64,000 nt of DNA from Bog-793 sp963803025 (GCA_963803025.1 CAWDKZ010000001.1:56216-120215); one strand, 5' to 3'. Numbered from the stretch's first letter, positions 43,424 to 53,185 are shown. Made by a program: numbers and translations. Notes: generated from the sequence alone by a model not told the origin.

Positions 43424-45940
43424 TCAGCCGCGCAGCCCCGCCCCGAGCTCGGCCTCGGCCGCGGCGATGCACCGGGCGCGCGCCGCGGCGACGTCGGCGT
43501 CGGTGAGCGTGCGGTCCGGCGCCACGAATCGGACACGGTAGGAAAGGCTGCGCGACCCGGGCTGCAGCCCCGGGCCCCGGAAGACGTCGACGAGACGGAC
43601 GCGCTCGCAGTACTCCCCCGCCGCGGCGCGCAGCACGAGCTCGAGGCGCGCCGCCGGAATCGACTCGTCGAGGGTGAACGACAGATCGATGTCGCTCGAG
43701 GGGAACCGGCTGAGCACGGGCGCGTGAGCTTCCCGGTGACGGAGCGCGAAGAGGCGGGCGAGGTCGAGGACGAGCCAACCGACCCGGCGGCCCGTGAGGT
43801 CGAAGGCGCCGAGCGCAGCCGGGTCGACCTCGCCGACGAAACCGACGGTCACCGTCTCGCCGGAACGATCGGCCCCGCGCGCCGCCGCCGTGCGGGTCGG
43901 GTGGCAGCCGAGCGCGACCGGGTCGTCGAGCACGAGGCGCGACCCGGGCTCGTCCTGCACGAGCTCCGTCGCCGCCGGTTCGAGGCCGAGACCCTCCACG
44001 ATCCGGCGCCAGAGCTCGACCGCGGCGGCGGCGCCGTCGCCGTCGCGGGCCAACACGACGCCGAGATGCTCGCGCTCGACGGGCAGCTCGCCGCCGGGCC
44101 CGGGGTGGGCGAACACCCGCCCGATCTCGAAGAGCCGGACCGAGCCGTTCCGGGTCGACGCGTTCTGGCGCAACGCGCCGAGCAGCCCCGGCAGGAGGTG
44201 GGTCCGCAGGGCCGACTCCTCGCGCACGACCGGGTTCGTGAGCAGGACGAGCTCCCGCACCTCGCCGACGCGCCGCACCACGTCGGGGTTGACGATCGAG
44301 CCCGTCCAGGCCTCGTCGGCGCCGATGCCCGCGACGAGGCCCACGAGGCGCCGCCGGTCGGCCTGGTGCGGCGACAGCAGCCCCACGCCGGGCGATCGGC
44401 GCAGCGTCGGCGCGATGCGGTCGTAGCCGTGGTGCCGGGCGACCTCCTCGATCACGTCGACCTCGCGTTCGGCGTCGGGGCGGAACGACGGGACCTCGAC
44501 CGCGAGCTCGTCGCCGGCCCGTGTCGCCACGAAGCCGATCGGCGCGAGGTACGACACGATCGCCGCCGTGTCGAGGTCCGTGCCGAGGGTCGCGTTCACC
44601 CTCTCGAGCCGGACGCGGATCGTGCGCCGCGGGTTCGGGGCCGGGTGGACGTCGAGCACACCGCGGGCGACGACCGGCGGGTCCGCGCCGGCGGCCCGGG
44701 CCGCGGCGACGATGAGCTCGGCGACGCGGTCCGCGGCGCGCCCGGGCCCCTCGGGGTCGATCCCGCGCCAGAAGCGCGTCGACGCCTCGGTGCGCAGCTG
44801 CTGGCGGCGGGCGGTCCGCCCGACGGCCATCGCCGCGAAATCGGCCGCCTCGATGAGGACCGCGCTCGACGTTGGGCCGATCTCGCTCGACTCGCCCCCC
44901 ATGACCCCGGCGATGCCCACCGGCACGTCGCCGCCGTCGCAGATCATGAGGTCGAGGACCTCGCGCTCCTCACCGGAACGGTGGCGCTCGAGGCCGAACG
45001 TCCGCGCCACGCCGTCGAGCGTCGTGAGCGTCTCGCCGGGCCGGGCGTAGCGGACGCGCAGCCCGCGGCCGGCAAGGCGGTCGAGATCGTAGGGGTGGGT
45101 CGGCTGGCCAAGCTCGAGCATCGTGTAGTTCGAGGCGTCGACGACCGAGTGGATCGGCCGCATGCCCGACAAGATGAGGCGGCGCTGCACCTCGCGCGGC
45201 GACGCGACGGTGCCGATCCCCCGCACGACGCGGGCGACGAAGCGCCGACAGGCCTCGGGCGCCTCGACCACGACGCTCGCCAGTTCTCCGATCGGCGGGC
45301 CCTCCTCGACGACGACCGGCCGGGGGAGCGCGAAGGGGAGGTGCCGGCGCGCCGCGAGGTCCCGGGCGACACCGGCCACACAGAGACAGTCGGGCCGGTT
45401 CGGCTCGACCTCGAGATCGAACACGACGTCGGCGACGAGCCCGAGGTACTCGGCGAGCGGCGTGCCGAGGGTCAGGCCCGCGGGCAGCGGCGCCTCGGCG
45501 GCACCGGTCGCGGCGAGGACGAAGAGCCCCGACGCGTCGGCACCGAGCCCGAGCTCGCGGGCCGAACACAGCATCCCGTTCGACTCGACCCCGCGCATGC
45601 TGCGGCGCGCGATCTCGAGGCCCCCGGCGAGCGTCGCCCCGACGGTCGCGAGCGGCACGACGTCGCCGACCTGGAAGTTCCAGGCGCCACAGACGACGTC
45701 GACCGGCGCGCCGCCGGCGTCGACGGTGACGAGCCGGATCCGGTCGGCACCGGGGATCGGCCGGATCTCGGCCACGCGCGCGACGACGACGCCGGCGAGG
45801 CTGCCCCCGACGCGCTCGACGCCCTCGACGACGAGCCCGAGCGAGTCGAGCTCGGCACCGAGCGCGCCCACCGCCGAGGCGTCCTGCGCGTCGACGCCGA
45901 GCGGCGTGAACTCGCTCAGCCAGGAAAGCGGGACCCGCAC
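43424..45940 (-). CDS. pheT: Phenylalanine-tRNA ligase beta subunit
   Basis: An 838-residue subunit of the alpha2-beta2 synthetase. Domains in order are an N-terminal B1 with tRNA-binding EMAP-like OB fold (VARVAEIRPIPGADRIRLV), the B3/B4 editing domain, B5 and a C-terminal anticodon-recognition ferredoxin-like domain (LSRFPSSDIDLSFTLDESI). Full length, no break. Second synthetase gene after pheS, with a 54-bp gap. Confidence 0.95.
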   Translation of the reverse strand: MRVPLSWLSEFTPLGVDAQDASAVGALGAELDSLGLVVEGVERVGGSLAGVVVARVAEIRPIPGADRIRLVTVDAGGAPVDVVCGAWNFQVGDVVPLATVGATLAGGLEIARRSMRGVESNGMLCSARELGLGADASGLFVLAATGAAEAPLPAGLTLGTPLAEYLGLVADVVFDLEVEPNRPDCLCVAGVARDLAARRHLPFALPRPVVVEEGPPIGELASVVVEAPEACRRFVARVVRGIGTVASPREVQRRLILSGMRPIHSVVDASNYTMLELGQPTHPYDLDRLAGRGLRVRYARPGETLTTLDGVARTFGLERHRSGEEREVLDLMICDGGDVPVGIAGVMGGESSEIGPTSSAVLIEAADFAAMAVGRTARRQQLRTEASTRFWRGIDPEGPGRAADRVAELIVAAARAAGADPPVVARGVLDVHPAPNPRRTIRVRLERVNATLGTDLDTAAIVSYLAPIGFVATRAGDELAVEVPSFRPDAEREVDVIEEVARHHGYDRIAPTLRRSPGVGLLSPHQADRRRLVGLVAGIGADEAWTGSIVNPDVVRRVGEVRELVLLTNPVVREESALRTHLLPGLLGALRQNASTRNGSVRLFEIGRVFAHPGPGGELPVEREHLGVVLARDGDGAAAAVELWRRIVEGLGLEPAATELVQDEPGSRLVLDDPVALGCHPTRTAAARGADRSGETVTVGFVGEVDPAALGAFDLTGRRVGWLVLDLARLFALRHREAHAPVLSRFPSSDIDLSFTLDESIPAARLELVLRAAAGEYCERVRLVDVFRGPGLQPGSRSLSYRVRFVAPDRTLTDADVAAARARCIAAAEAELGAGLRG

Positions 45941-45994
45941 GCTGCTCCTCTCGCCACCCTCGACGAATTCGCTCCCATCGCGCGCGGACCCGGC

Positions 45995-47074
45995 TCAGAA
46001 CCCGGTGAGGAAGCGCACGTCGTTCTCGACGAGGCTCCGCATGTCCTCGATCCCGTGGCGCATGATCGCGACGCGGTCGATGCCGAAACCGAAGGCGAAG
46101 CCCGACCAGGCCTCGGGGTCGACGCCGCTCGACTCGAGGACCGCCGGGTGGACCATGCCGCAGCCGCCGAGCTCGATCCAGCCGACGCCGGCGCAGGTCC
46201 GGCAGCCGACGCCGCCGCAGATCGTGCAGGAGATGTCGAACTCGGCCGACGGCTCGGTGAACGGGAAGTACCCCGGGCGCAGCCGCGCCGCGACGCTCGC
46301 CCCGAAGACCGCCTTCGTGAAGGTGCCGATCGTCCCGGCGAGATCGCCGAAGGTGACGCCGGAGTCGACGACGAGCCCCTCGATCTGGTGGAAGACCGGC
46401 AGGTGCGAGGCGTCGGGCGTGTCGCGGCGGTAGACGAGGCCGGGCATGACGGCGTAGATGGGCAGTTCGCCCCGCTCGAGCAGGTGGATCTGCACCGGCG
46501 AGGTGTGCGTGCGGAGCAGCACGCTCTCGCCGTCGCCGAGGTCGACGTAGAAGCTGTCCTGCCCGCTGCGGGCCGGGTGGTCGGGCGGCATGTTGAGCGC
46601 CGTGAAGTTGTACCAGTCCGTCTCGACCTCGGATCCCTCGGCGATCTCGTAGCCCATGCCGAGGAAGATGTCCTCGAGCTCCTCGCGGATCTGCGTGACG
46701 AGGTGGAAATGCCCCGGTCCCGGCACCGGCAGCACCTCGGTGAGATCGAGCCGGTCGGCCTCGAGGATCTCGGCGCGCGCGAGCCCCTCGAGGGCGGCGC
46801 GGCGCGCCTCGACACGCGCGACGACGCGCCTGCGGGCCTCGTTCAGCACCTCGCCGAGGGCGCGCCGCTCGGCTTCATCGAGCCCGCCGAGCATCCGCTT
46901 GCAGGCGTTGAATGTCGAGCGCCTGCCGAGGAGCTCGGCCTCGAGGGCGGCGAGCGCGACGAGATCCCCCGCGGCCTCCAGGCGCGCCCCGGCCTCGGCT
47001 TCGAGCGCGGCGAGACCGGCCCTGCTCGGCGCGGCGGGCGGCACCCCGCCGTCTACGGGTCTCTTCCGGTTCAT
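45995..47074 (-). CDS. pheS: Phenylalanine-tRNA ligase alpha subunit
   Basis: A 359-residue catalytic subunit. The N-terminal coiled coil (about 15-105) is followed by class II motifs: HFHLVTQIREELEDIFLGMG, NFTALNMPPDHPAR, LLRTHTSPVQ, the motif-2 region with PGLVYRRDTPD, and GFGIDRVAIMRHG (motif 3). A CTICGG-GCRTCAG insert with four Cys occurs before GMVHP, as in many PheS proteins of this type. ATG overlaps the stop of the rRNA methyltransferase gene. Confidence 0.95.
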   Translation of the reverse strand: MNRKRPVDGGVPPAAPSRAGLAALEAEAGARLEAAGDLVALAALEAELLGRRSTFNACKRMLGGLDEAERRALGEVLNEARRRVVARVEARRAALEGLARAEILEADRLDLTEVLPVPGPGHFHLVTQIREELEDIFLGMGYEIAEGSEVETDWYNFTALNMPPDHPARSGQDSFYVDLGDGESVLLRTHTSPVQIHLLERGELPIYAVMPGLVYRRDTPDASHLPVFHQIEGLVVDSGVTFGDLAGTIGTFTKAVFGASVAARLRPGYFPFTEPSAEFDISCTICGGVGCRTCAGVGWIELGGCGMVHPAVLESSGVDPEAWSGFAFGFGIDRVAIMRHGIEDMRSLVENDVRFLTGF

Positions 47075-47871
47075 GTGGGCTCATCGTAGGGCCCACCCGA
47101 GTCGGGCCGAAGACGACGGGCGAGCGTGAAGCCGAGCACCGCGGCCGCCGTCGCGACGTTGAGTGACTCGGTCGTCGCGGCCATCGGGATCGTGACGACC
47201 GCGTCGAGTGACCGGGCGAGCTCCGGCCCGAGTCCCTGGGCCTCGTTGCCGAAGACGAGCGCGACCTTCGGCCCGAGGTCGACCGTCGCATAGTCGACAC
47301 CGCCCCGCGCCGCCGTCCCGGTGCGGTGGTAGCCGGCCCGGCCCAGTTCGGCGAGGGCGACGGCGGGTGGGATCCCGACGACGACCGGGACCGAGAAGAG
47401 CGATCCGGCCGACGCCCGCACGGTCTTCGGGTTGTAGACGTCGGCGGTGCCATCGCAGCAGACGACGCCGCCGGCGCCCGAAGCGCCGGCGACCCGGAGG
47501 ATCGCTCCCAGGTTGCCCGGGTCGCGCACGTCGACGAGGACGAAGAGCAGCGGCGCCGCGAGCACCTCGGCGAGGTCGACGTCGACCGCCCCCACGACCG
47601 CGAGGAGCGGCTGGGGCGTCGTCGCCTCGGCGACGCGCTCGACCACCCCCTCGGCGAGCCCGAAGACGCGGACGCCGGCGGCGCGCGCCCGCGCGAGGAC
47701 CTCGACGGCACCGGGCGAGGTTGCCGCCCCGGGCCCGTAGTAGACGGCCTCGACCGACGCCGCGGCGTCGAGCGCGGCGGCGAGCAGCTTCGATCCCTCG
47801 GCGACGAAGGCGCGGTCGCGGCGGCGCACGCTGCGCTGGCGGAGGAGACGGCGCAGCCGCTGCACCCGCAC
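47071..47871 (-). CDS. SpoU/TrmH-family RNA 2'-O-methyltransferase
   Basis: A 266-residue SPOUT enzyme with an N-terminal substrate domain (RDRAFVAEGSKLL) and the trefoil-knot motifs DVRDPGNLGAILRVA, VALVFGNEAQGL and IPMAATTESLNVATAAAV. In actinobacteria it commonly sits between rplT and pheS and acts on 23S rRNA or tRNA; the exact target cannot be read from the sequence. It overlaps pheS by 4 bp (ATGA). Confidence 0.85.
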   Translation of the reverse strand: MRVQRLRRLLRQRSVRRRDRAFVAEGSKLLAAALDAAASVEAVYYGPGAATSPGAVEVLARARAAGVRVFGLAEGVVERVAEATTPQPLLAVVGAVDVDLAEVLAAPLLFVLVDVRDPGNLGAILRVAGASGAGGVVCCDGTADVYNPKTVRASAGSLFSVPVVVGIPPAVALAELGRAGYHRTGTAARGGVDYATVDLGPKVALVFGNEAQGLGPELARSLDAVVTIPMAATTESLNVATAAAVLGFTLARRLRPDSGGPYDEPT

Positions 47872-47897
47872 GTGACGCGGCCCGAGGACCTGGTCGC

Positions 47898-48319
47898 TCA
47901 GGAAGCCGCCTCGCTGGCGCCGGCCTTGACCGCGGCGGGTTCGGACCGGGCCGGGCCCGGCGCCTCGGCGAGCGAACGCCGGGCGATGCCGACGAGGGCG
48001 GCGAAGGCGTTGGCGTCACGCACGGCGATGTCGGCGAGGACCTTGCGGTCGATCTCGACGTCGGCCCGGTGCAGTCCGGCGATGAGGCGGCTGTAGCTCA
48101 TCCCCTCGGCCCGCGAGGCGGCGTTGATCCGCTGGATCCAGAGCCGGCGGAACTCGCCCTTGCCGCGCGGCGATCGCGGTAGGCGTACTGCAGCGAGTGC
48201 ATGACCTGTTCGTTGGCCGCGCGGAACGACCGGGACTTGTTCCCGTAGTAGCCCTCGGCCCGTCCAAGGACCGTGCGGTGGTTCTTCTTGGCGTGGACGG
48301 CGCGCTTGACCCTCGCCAT
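47898..48319 (-). CDS. rplT: 50S ribosomal protein L20, one frame break
   Basis: An essential 50S assembly protein. ATG 48319 reads MARVKRAVHAKKNHRTVLGR ... QVMHSLQYAYRDRRA. One base is missing near 48173, in the run ccgcgcggcg, and the rest continues one frame over as KGEFRRLWIQRINAASR, EGMSYSRLIAGLHRAD and ANAFAALVGIARRSLAE. An Ala-rich tail extends it to about 140 residues, longer than the usual 117-120. As the gene is essential, the break is almost certainly a sequence error. Confidence 0.9.
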
Positions 48320-48391
48320 GATGCTCCTTTCGGTGAGATCTCCCTGCCGCCCAGACGCCCGGTCACCCGGCTCGAGCGACGACTGTTCGAA

Positions 48392-48586
48392 TCAGATCCC
48401 GAGGATCCGCCGGATCCTGCGGCGGTCGCTCGGTGCGACCTCCGCCTCGCGCCCCAGCCGGCGCGTGTGCACCGACGACTTCTTCTCAAGCAGGTGCGAC
48501 CTGAAGGGCCTGCGCCGCAGCAGCTTGCCGGTCCCCGTGATCTTGAACCGGGCGGCGGCACCCCTGTCCGTCTTCATCTTCGGCAT
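48392..48586 (-). CDS. rpmI: 50S ribosomal protein L35
   Basis: A 64-residue basic protein, MPKMKTDRGAAARFKITGTG and then the conserved RRRPFRSHLLEKKS. Standard length and position between infC and rplT. Confidence 0.95.
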   Translation of the reverse strand: MPKMKTDRGAAARFKITGTGKLLRRRPFRSHLLEKKSSVHTRRLGREAEVAPSDRRRIRRILGI

Positions 48587-48643
48587 GATCCAACCTCGTC
48601 GTCTGCGCTTCCCCGGGCAACTCGAATCGGGGACGAATGTGAC

Positions 48644-49222
48644 CTAACCCTCGGCCGTGACCGCCTCATCGCCTTCCGGCGCGGGCTCGGCCGGTGCCAC
48701 CGCCGACCGCGCCGCCTGGCTCTGGCGGGCCCGCTTGTCCGGCGCGAGCACCATCACCATGTTCCGCCCGTCGAGACGGGGTTCGGACTCGACCTTCGCG
48801 CTGCCCGCGGTGACCTCGGCGATGCGATCGAGGATCCGCTTGCCGAGCTCGGGGTGGTACACCTCGCGGCCGCGGAACATGATCGTGATCTTGACCTTGT
48901 GCCCGTCGGTCAGGAACTTCGCCACCTGGCGGGTCTTCGTTTCGAAATCGCCCTGGCCGATCTTCGGGCGGTACTTCATCTCCTTGATCCCGACGTTCGT
49001 CGCCCTGCGACGCGATACCTTCGAGCGCTGCGCCTCGTCGAACTTGAACTTCCCGTAATCCATGATCCGGCAGACCGGAGGATCGGCGAGTGGTGCGACC
49101 TCGACGAGATCGAGATCCATCTGCCGTGCGATCGACAGCGCCTCGGGCAACAGCTTGATGCCGAGTTGCTGTCCTTCCGGATCGACGAGGCGAACTTCGC
49201 GGGCGCGGATGCGTTCGTTCAT
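48644..49222 (-). CDS. infC: Translation initiation factor IF-3
   Basis: A 192-residue factor. The N-terminal domain begins MNERIRAREVRLVDPEGQQLG, the linker helix contains KVSRRRATNVGIKEMK, and the C-terminal domain has KTRQVAKFLTDGHKVKITIMFRGRE. ATG 49222 is chosen here; IF-3 genes often use AUU and extend slightly further, but no such start is obvious. The 220 bp upstream probably hold the promoter and an L20-type leader, which I could not resolve. Confidence 0.95.
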   Translation of the reverse strand: MNERIRAREVRLVDPEGQQLGIKLLPEALSIARQMDLDLVEVAPLADPPVCRIMDYGKFKFDEAQRSKVSRRRATNVGIKEMKYRPKIGQGDFETKTRQVAKFLTDGHKVKITIMFRGREVYHPELGKRILDRIAEVTAGSAKVESEPRLDGRNMVMVLAPDKRARQSQAARSAVAPAEPAPEGDEAVTAEG

Positions 49223-49443
49223 TCGCGGCTCGTTGACGGTGGGGACTGTCGAGATCGGGCATCACTCCTCTCGGTCGATCGGGACCTCCGACGAAGGACC
49301 CGGGCGAAGAAGGCGACACCGACCGGCGCGAGCACCGACGACCCGATGCACTCGTCCGGATCCGGGACCCGAGGCGGTGATCAGGTGGGAGTCGCACGTC
49401 GTGCAGCCCCGCTTTCCCGCTTGTTTGCCCGTAGGCTAGCAGC

Positions 49444-49878
49444 GTGCCAAGTCTGTGGACACCCGAGGGCGAGCACGGCGTCCCCTCTGCGCCGCCCGAC
49501 GCGGCGCCCGGGGCCCAGGCGACGCCGCTCGAGGAGATGTCCGAGGAGCAACTCGCCGCGGAGCGCGCCGCGCTCGAGCGGGATCTCGCCGCCGCGCCGG
49601 CCGAGGACATCGTCGCCAACCACTGTTACGGGATCTTCCAGCTCGCCGCGCTCTACCTCACCCAGAGCCCGCCCGATCTCGCCAAGGCCAAGCTCGCCAT
49701 CGACGCGCTCGGCGCGATGGTCGACACGCTCGGCGATCGTCTCGGCGAGTCGGCGCCGACCCTGCAGGGCGCCCTGGCGCAGATCCGCCTCGGCTTCGTC
49801 GAACTATCGCAGCGGGCCCCGGCGTCGGACGCGCCGGCGCCGCAGAGCGCCGACGGCGAATCCGGGAAGGCGACCTAG
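49444..49878 (+). CDS. DUF1844-like small protein
   Basis: A 144-residue protein from GTG 49444, divergent from infC. The middle (about 60-120) has the DUF1844 pattern: IFQLAALYLTQSPPDLAKAKLAIDALGAMVDTLG then ALAQIRLGFVEL. The ends are low-complexity Ala/Pro. Function unknown; often found near infC in actinobacteria. It ends overlapping the minus-strand CSD gene. Confidence 0.7.
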   Translation: MPSLWTPEGEHGVPSAPPDAAPGAQATPLEEMSEEQLAAERAALERDLAAAPAEDIVANHCYGIFQLAALYLTQSPPDLAKAKLAIDALGAMVDTLGDRLGESAPTLQGALAQIRLGFVELSQRAPASDAPAPQSADGESGKAT

Positions 49879-50141
49879 CCGCTGCCGGTCAGGTCGCGGG
49901 CCTCGAGGCGACCGCCGTGCCCGGGCGCGACGACGAAGCGCACCGCCCTCCCGACCTCGATCAGGCGCGTGCCGTCGGCGATCGCCGTGCAGTGGAAGGG
50001 GTACCGACGCCCGGCGGAGTCGACGACGGCTCCGAGACCCACGTCGACGTCGAACTCGACGACGCGGCCCTCGTGGGCCGCGGTCAGCGAACCCCAGGCG
50101 TCGCGTGCCGCGTGCGGCCCGGTCGCGTCGGTCGTGCTCAA
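49875..50141 (-). CDS. Cold-shock-domain-like small protein
   Basis: An 88-residue protein with an S1/cold-shock type beta barrel (GRVVEFDVDVGLGAVVDSAGRRYPFHCTAIADGTR). Aromatic RNA-binding residues are only partly kept (no FGF/FVH motifs), so RNA binding is uncertain. It overlaps hisG by 4 bp and converges with the DUF1844 gene. Confidence 0.6.
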   Translation of the reverse strand: MSTTDATGPHAARDAWGSLTAAHEGRVVEFDVDVGLGAVVDSAGRRYPFHCTAIADGTRLIEVGRAVRFVVAPGHGGRLEARDLTGSG

Positions 50142-51016
50142 TGGACGATCTTCGCCAGCGGCAGCTCGAGGATGTCGGTCGCACCCCGGTCCTTCAGTTC
50201 CGGGATGAGCACGTTGATCGTCGACTTCGGCACGACGGTCTCGATCGCGAAGCCGCTCCCGCCGAAGAGCTGTGACACCGTCGGCGACTTCAGCGCGGGC
50301 AGCACCGCGATGACCGACTCGAGATCGGCGCCGGAGACGTTGAGCTTCACGAGCACCTGGCTGCGCGCGTCGAGCGCCCCCTGCAACAGCGTGAGGATCT
50401 GCCCCATCGCGTGGGCCTTGACGGGGTCAGCCGCGGCGACGGGGTTGGCGATGAGGACGGAGGAGCTCTCGAGCACGACCTCGAGGATCCTCAGACCCGC
50501 GGCCTCGAGGGCCCGACCCGTCTCGGTGATCTCGACGACGGCGTCGGCGATCTCGGGGACCTTCGCCTCGGTCGCGCCGTAGGAGACGCGGACGTCCGCC
50601 GGCACCCCGCGGGCCGCGAAGAAGCGTTCGGTGAGGCGGGGGTACTCCGTCGAGACCCGGACGCCCGCCGGCAGGTCCTCGACGCGGCGCGCGCCGGACG
50701 ACGCGTCCACGGCGAGGACGACCTGGACCGGTTTCTCGGTCGTCTTCGAGTAGGCGAGCTCGCCGAGGGTGACGACCGCCGCCCCGGTCTCCTCGATCCA
50801 GTCCCGCCCCGTGATACCCAGATCGAACATGCCGTCGGCCACGTAGACGGGGATCTCCTGGGGGCGCAGGACCCGCACCTCCTCGACGCGCGCGTCGTCG
50901 ATCGTCCCGCGGTAGTCGACCTCCGAGCTGCGGTGGATCTTGAGGTCCGCCGCGGCGAACAGGTCGAAGGTCTGGCGTTCGAGGCTCCCCTTCGGAACGA
51001 CCAGTCGGAGCATCAT
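50138..51016 (-). CDS. hisG: ATP phosphoribosyltransferase (long form)
   Basis: First enzyme of histidine synthesis. A 292-residue protein with LRLVVPKGSLE, DLGITGRDWIEE, the PRPP site EYPRLTERFF and a C-terminal ACT-like regulatory domain (VLVKLNVSGADLESVIAVLPALKSPTV), so it is the HisZ-independent form. It overlaps rpe by 4 bp. No other his gene is in the window. Confidence 0.93.
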   Translation of the reverse strand: MMLRLVVPKGSLERQTFDLFAAADLKIHRSSEVDYRGTIDDARVEEVRVLRPQEIPVYVADGMFDLGITGRDWIEETGAAVVTLGELAYSKTTEKPVQVVLAVDASSGARRVEDLPAGVRVSTEYPRLTERFFAARGVPADVRVSYGATEAKVPEIADAVVEITETGRALEAAGLRILEVVLESSSVLIANPVAAADPVKAHAMGQILTLLQGALDARSQVLVKLNVSGADLESVIAVLPALKSPTVSQLFGGSGFAIETVVPKSTINVLIPELKDRGATDILELPLAKIVH

Positions 51017-51723
51017 CCACCTCCCTGGCTCGTCGAGCTCGGCTCGGAAGCGGCGAGGACCGCCGCGACCGCGTCCCGCATCGCCTCGACCGCGGCGACG
51101 GGTCGCGGGCTGTCGAAGATGGCCGTGCCGGCGACGAAGATCCGCGCCCCGGCGGCCGCGGTCGTCGCGGCCGTGGCGGCGTCGATGCCCCCGTCGACCT
51201 CGATCGAGACGGGCAGGCCGGCAGCCTCGATCGCGGCACGTGCCTGGGCGATCTTCGGGACGACGTCGGCGATGAACTCCTGGCCCCCGAAGCCGGGGAA
51301 CACCGTCATGAGCAGGAGCAGGTCGATCGCCTCGAGATACGGCTCCGCGGCCGCGAACGGCGTGTCCGGGTTGAGCGCGAGCCCGACGCGCAGGCCCCGG
51401 TCGCGGACCGCCGCGGCGAGCTCGGCCGTGTGGCCGACCTCGGCGTGGACGGTCACGAGGTCCGCGCCGGCCCCGGCGAAGCCGTCGAGCAGGTCACCCG
51501 GGTTCGTCACCATCAGGTGGCAGTCGAAGAACGCCGCGCTGTGACGGCGCAGTGAGGCGACGACGGGAGGCCCGATCGTGAGGTTCGGGACGAAGTGCCC
51601 GTCCATCACGTCGACGTGCAGCCAGTCCGTCACGCCCGCGACCTCGCCGACCGCCCCGGCGAGATTGCCGAAGTCGGCCGCGAGGATGGACGGATTGATC
51701 CGGAACTCGCCGCGTGGGAGCAC
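51013..51723 (-). CDS. rpe: Ribulose-phosphate 3-epimerase
   Basis: Pentose-phosphate/Calvin-type epimerase with a TIM barrel: INPSILAADFGNL, WLHVDVMDGHFVPNLTIG, DCHLMVTNP and MTVFPGFGGQEF, IEVDGGID. GTG 51723 gives 236 residues starting MLPRGEFRINPSI; GTG 51747 is possible, and longer frames lie inside fmt. Confidence 0.92.
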   Translation of the reverse strand: MLPRGEFRINPSILAADFGNLAGAVGEVAGVTDWLHVDVMDGHFVPNLTIGPPVVASLRRHSAAFFDCHLMVTNPGDLLDGFAGAGADLVTVHAEVGHTAELAAAVRDRGLRVGLALNPDTPFAAAEPYLEAIDLLLLMTVFPGFGGQEFIADVVPKIAQARAAIEAAGLPVSIEVDGGIDAATAATTAAAGARIFVAGTAIFDSPRPVAAVEAMRDAVAAVLAASEPSSTSQGGG

Positions 51724-51788
51724 GCAGCGGACACTACCGCCCGACACGCCGCCCGCCCTGCGCCGGACCGTGCTGCGCCGGGGCCGGG

Positions 51789-52667
51789 TCAGGCGCCGAG
51801 GATCTCCCCCGGGCCCGGTCGCGCCCCGGCGCGCCAGGCGGCGAACGGCAGCGGCCCGCGTCCTTCGGACTGCACCTCGACGAGCTCGAGCGCGCCCTCC
51901 CCCGTGCCGACGAGGGAGCCCTCGAGCGAGCCCGGCGAACCGGGGGCCGCTCGACCCGCGCTGCGGGGACGCGCCGTCAGGACGAGGAGGCGCCGACCGC
52001 GGAACGTCGTCCAGGCGCGCCCCGCACGCACGACGCGGGCGCACTCCTCCGCCGGCCGGCCGAAGTCGAGGCGCAGCTCGTCGGGCGTGAGCTTGGCGGC
52101 GTAGGTCGGCTCGCCCCGCTGGGGGGCGGGCTCCGGCAGCCCCGCCGGCCGGCCGAGCAGATCGAGCAGGAGCGCCGTTCCGAGATCGCCGAGCCGAGTC
52201 CGCAGCTCGTCAGCCGTCTCCTCGGGACCGATCGCGACCTCCCGGCACCCGTAGACGGGGCCGGTGTCGAGGTCCCTCTCGAGGGCCATCACGCTGACGC
52301 CGGTCGTCGGGTCGCCGGCGAGGATCGCCCGCTCGACGGGCGCCGCACCCCGCCAACGCGGCAGCAGCGAGTAATGGACGTTCACCATCGGGACCCGCGC
52401 CAGCACGTCGGCGCCGATGATCCTGCCGAACGCGACGACGACTCCGAGCTGGGCGGTCGCGCCCACGACGTCCTCGACGCGCTCGGTCACGGCGATGCCG
52501 AGTTCCGCGGCGACCCGCTTCACCGGCGTCGGTGAGGGCGAGGCCCGTCGCTCGCGCCGACGGTCCGGCGAGGTGACGACGAGGACGACCTCGTGACCGC
52601 CGTCGGCGAGCGCCCGCAGCGTCCTCGCCGCCACTTCCGGGGTGCCGAGGAAGACGAGTCGGCTCAG
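51789..52667 (-). CDS. fmt: Methionyl-tRNA formyltransferase, CTG start
   Basis: Formylates the initiator tRNA. A 292-residue protein: LVFLGTPEVAARTL, the formyl-folate site in NVHYSLLPRWRGAAPVERAI, DTGPVY, and a C-terminal OB-like domain. No ATG, GTG or TTG lies before the first strand. The only sensible start is CTG 52667, inside the def stop (CTGA) and 6 bases after gggggag, a good ribosome-binding site. Confidence 0.88.
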   Translation of the reverse strand: MSRLVFLGTPEVAARTLRALADGGHEVVLVVTSPDRRRERRASPSPTPVKRVAAELGIAVTERVEDVVGATAQLGVVVAFGRIIGADVLARVPMVNVHYSLLPRWRGAAPVERAILAGDPTTGVSVMALERDLDTGPVYGCREVAIGPEETADELRTRLGDLGTALLLDLLGRPAGLPEPAPQRGEPTYAAKLTPDELRLDFGRPAEECARVVRAGRAWTTFRGRRLLVLTARPRSAGRAAPGSPGSLEGSLVGTGEGALELVEVQSEGRGPLPFAAWRAGARPGPGEILGA

Positions 52668-53176
52668 GGCACGCTCCCCCGTGCCCCTGCGGCGAGCGTT
52701 CGCTCGCGCAGGATCCGCATCGCGTCCTTGCGATCGGCGGTCGCGAGCCTCTCGAGGAGCAGCATCCCGCCGAGGTGGTCGACCTCGTGCTGGAAGCACC
52801 GGCCGAGCAGCTCGTCCGCTTCGATGTCGATGTCCTCGCCGTCGAGCCCGAGGCCGACGAGGTGGACCCTCGCCGGTCGAACGATCTCCCAGTGCAGGTC
52901 GGGGACCGACAGACATCCCTCCAGGTACGTCCACGTTCCCGAGGTCTCGACGATCCGGGGATTGACGACCGCGCCGGGCCCGTCGCCGACGTCGTAGACG
53001 AAGAACCGGCGCTGCACCCCGATCTGGGGCGCGGCGAGGCCGACGCCCGGCGCGGCGTACATCGTCTCGAGCATGTCCCCGGCGAGCTGGACGAGCGCCC
53101 CGTCGATCTCCTCGACCTCGAGGGTCGGCTGGCGGAGCACGGGGTCACCGAAGACGCGGATCGGGAGGATCGCCAC
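52664..53176 (-). CDS. def: Peptide deformylase
   Basis: Removes the formyl group from nascent proteins. A 170-residue protein with the three motifs GVGLAAPQIG, EGCLSVP and CFQHEVDHLGG (metal ligands Cys and two His, catalytic Glu). It is translated just before fmt, so formylation and deformylation are coupled. Confidence 0.95.
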   Translation of the reverse strand: MAILPIRVFGDPVLRQPTLEVEEIDGALVQLAGDMLETMYAAPGVGLAAPQIGVQRRFFVYDVGDGPGAVVNPRIVETSGTWTYLEGCLSVPDLHWEIVRPARVHLVGLGLDGEDIDIEADELLGRCFQHEVDHLGGMLLLERLATADRKDAMRILRERTLAAGARGSVP

Positions 53177-53185
53177 AGCCCAATC

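Noticed and set aside
41163..43541. Very long plus-strand ORFs opposite the GT39 gene, and similar ones opposite pheT
   Set aside because: Arg/Asp/Gly-rich mirror frames typical of high-GC antisense; the minus-strand genes have clear families.
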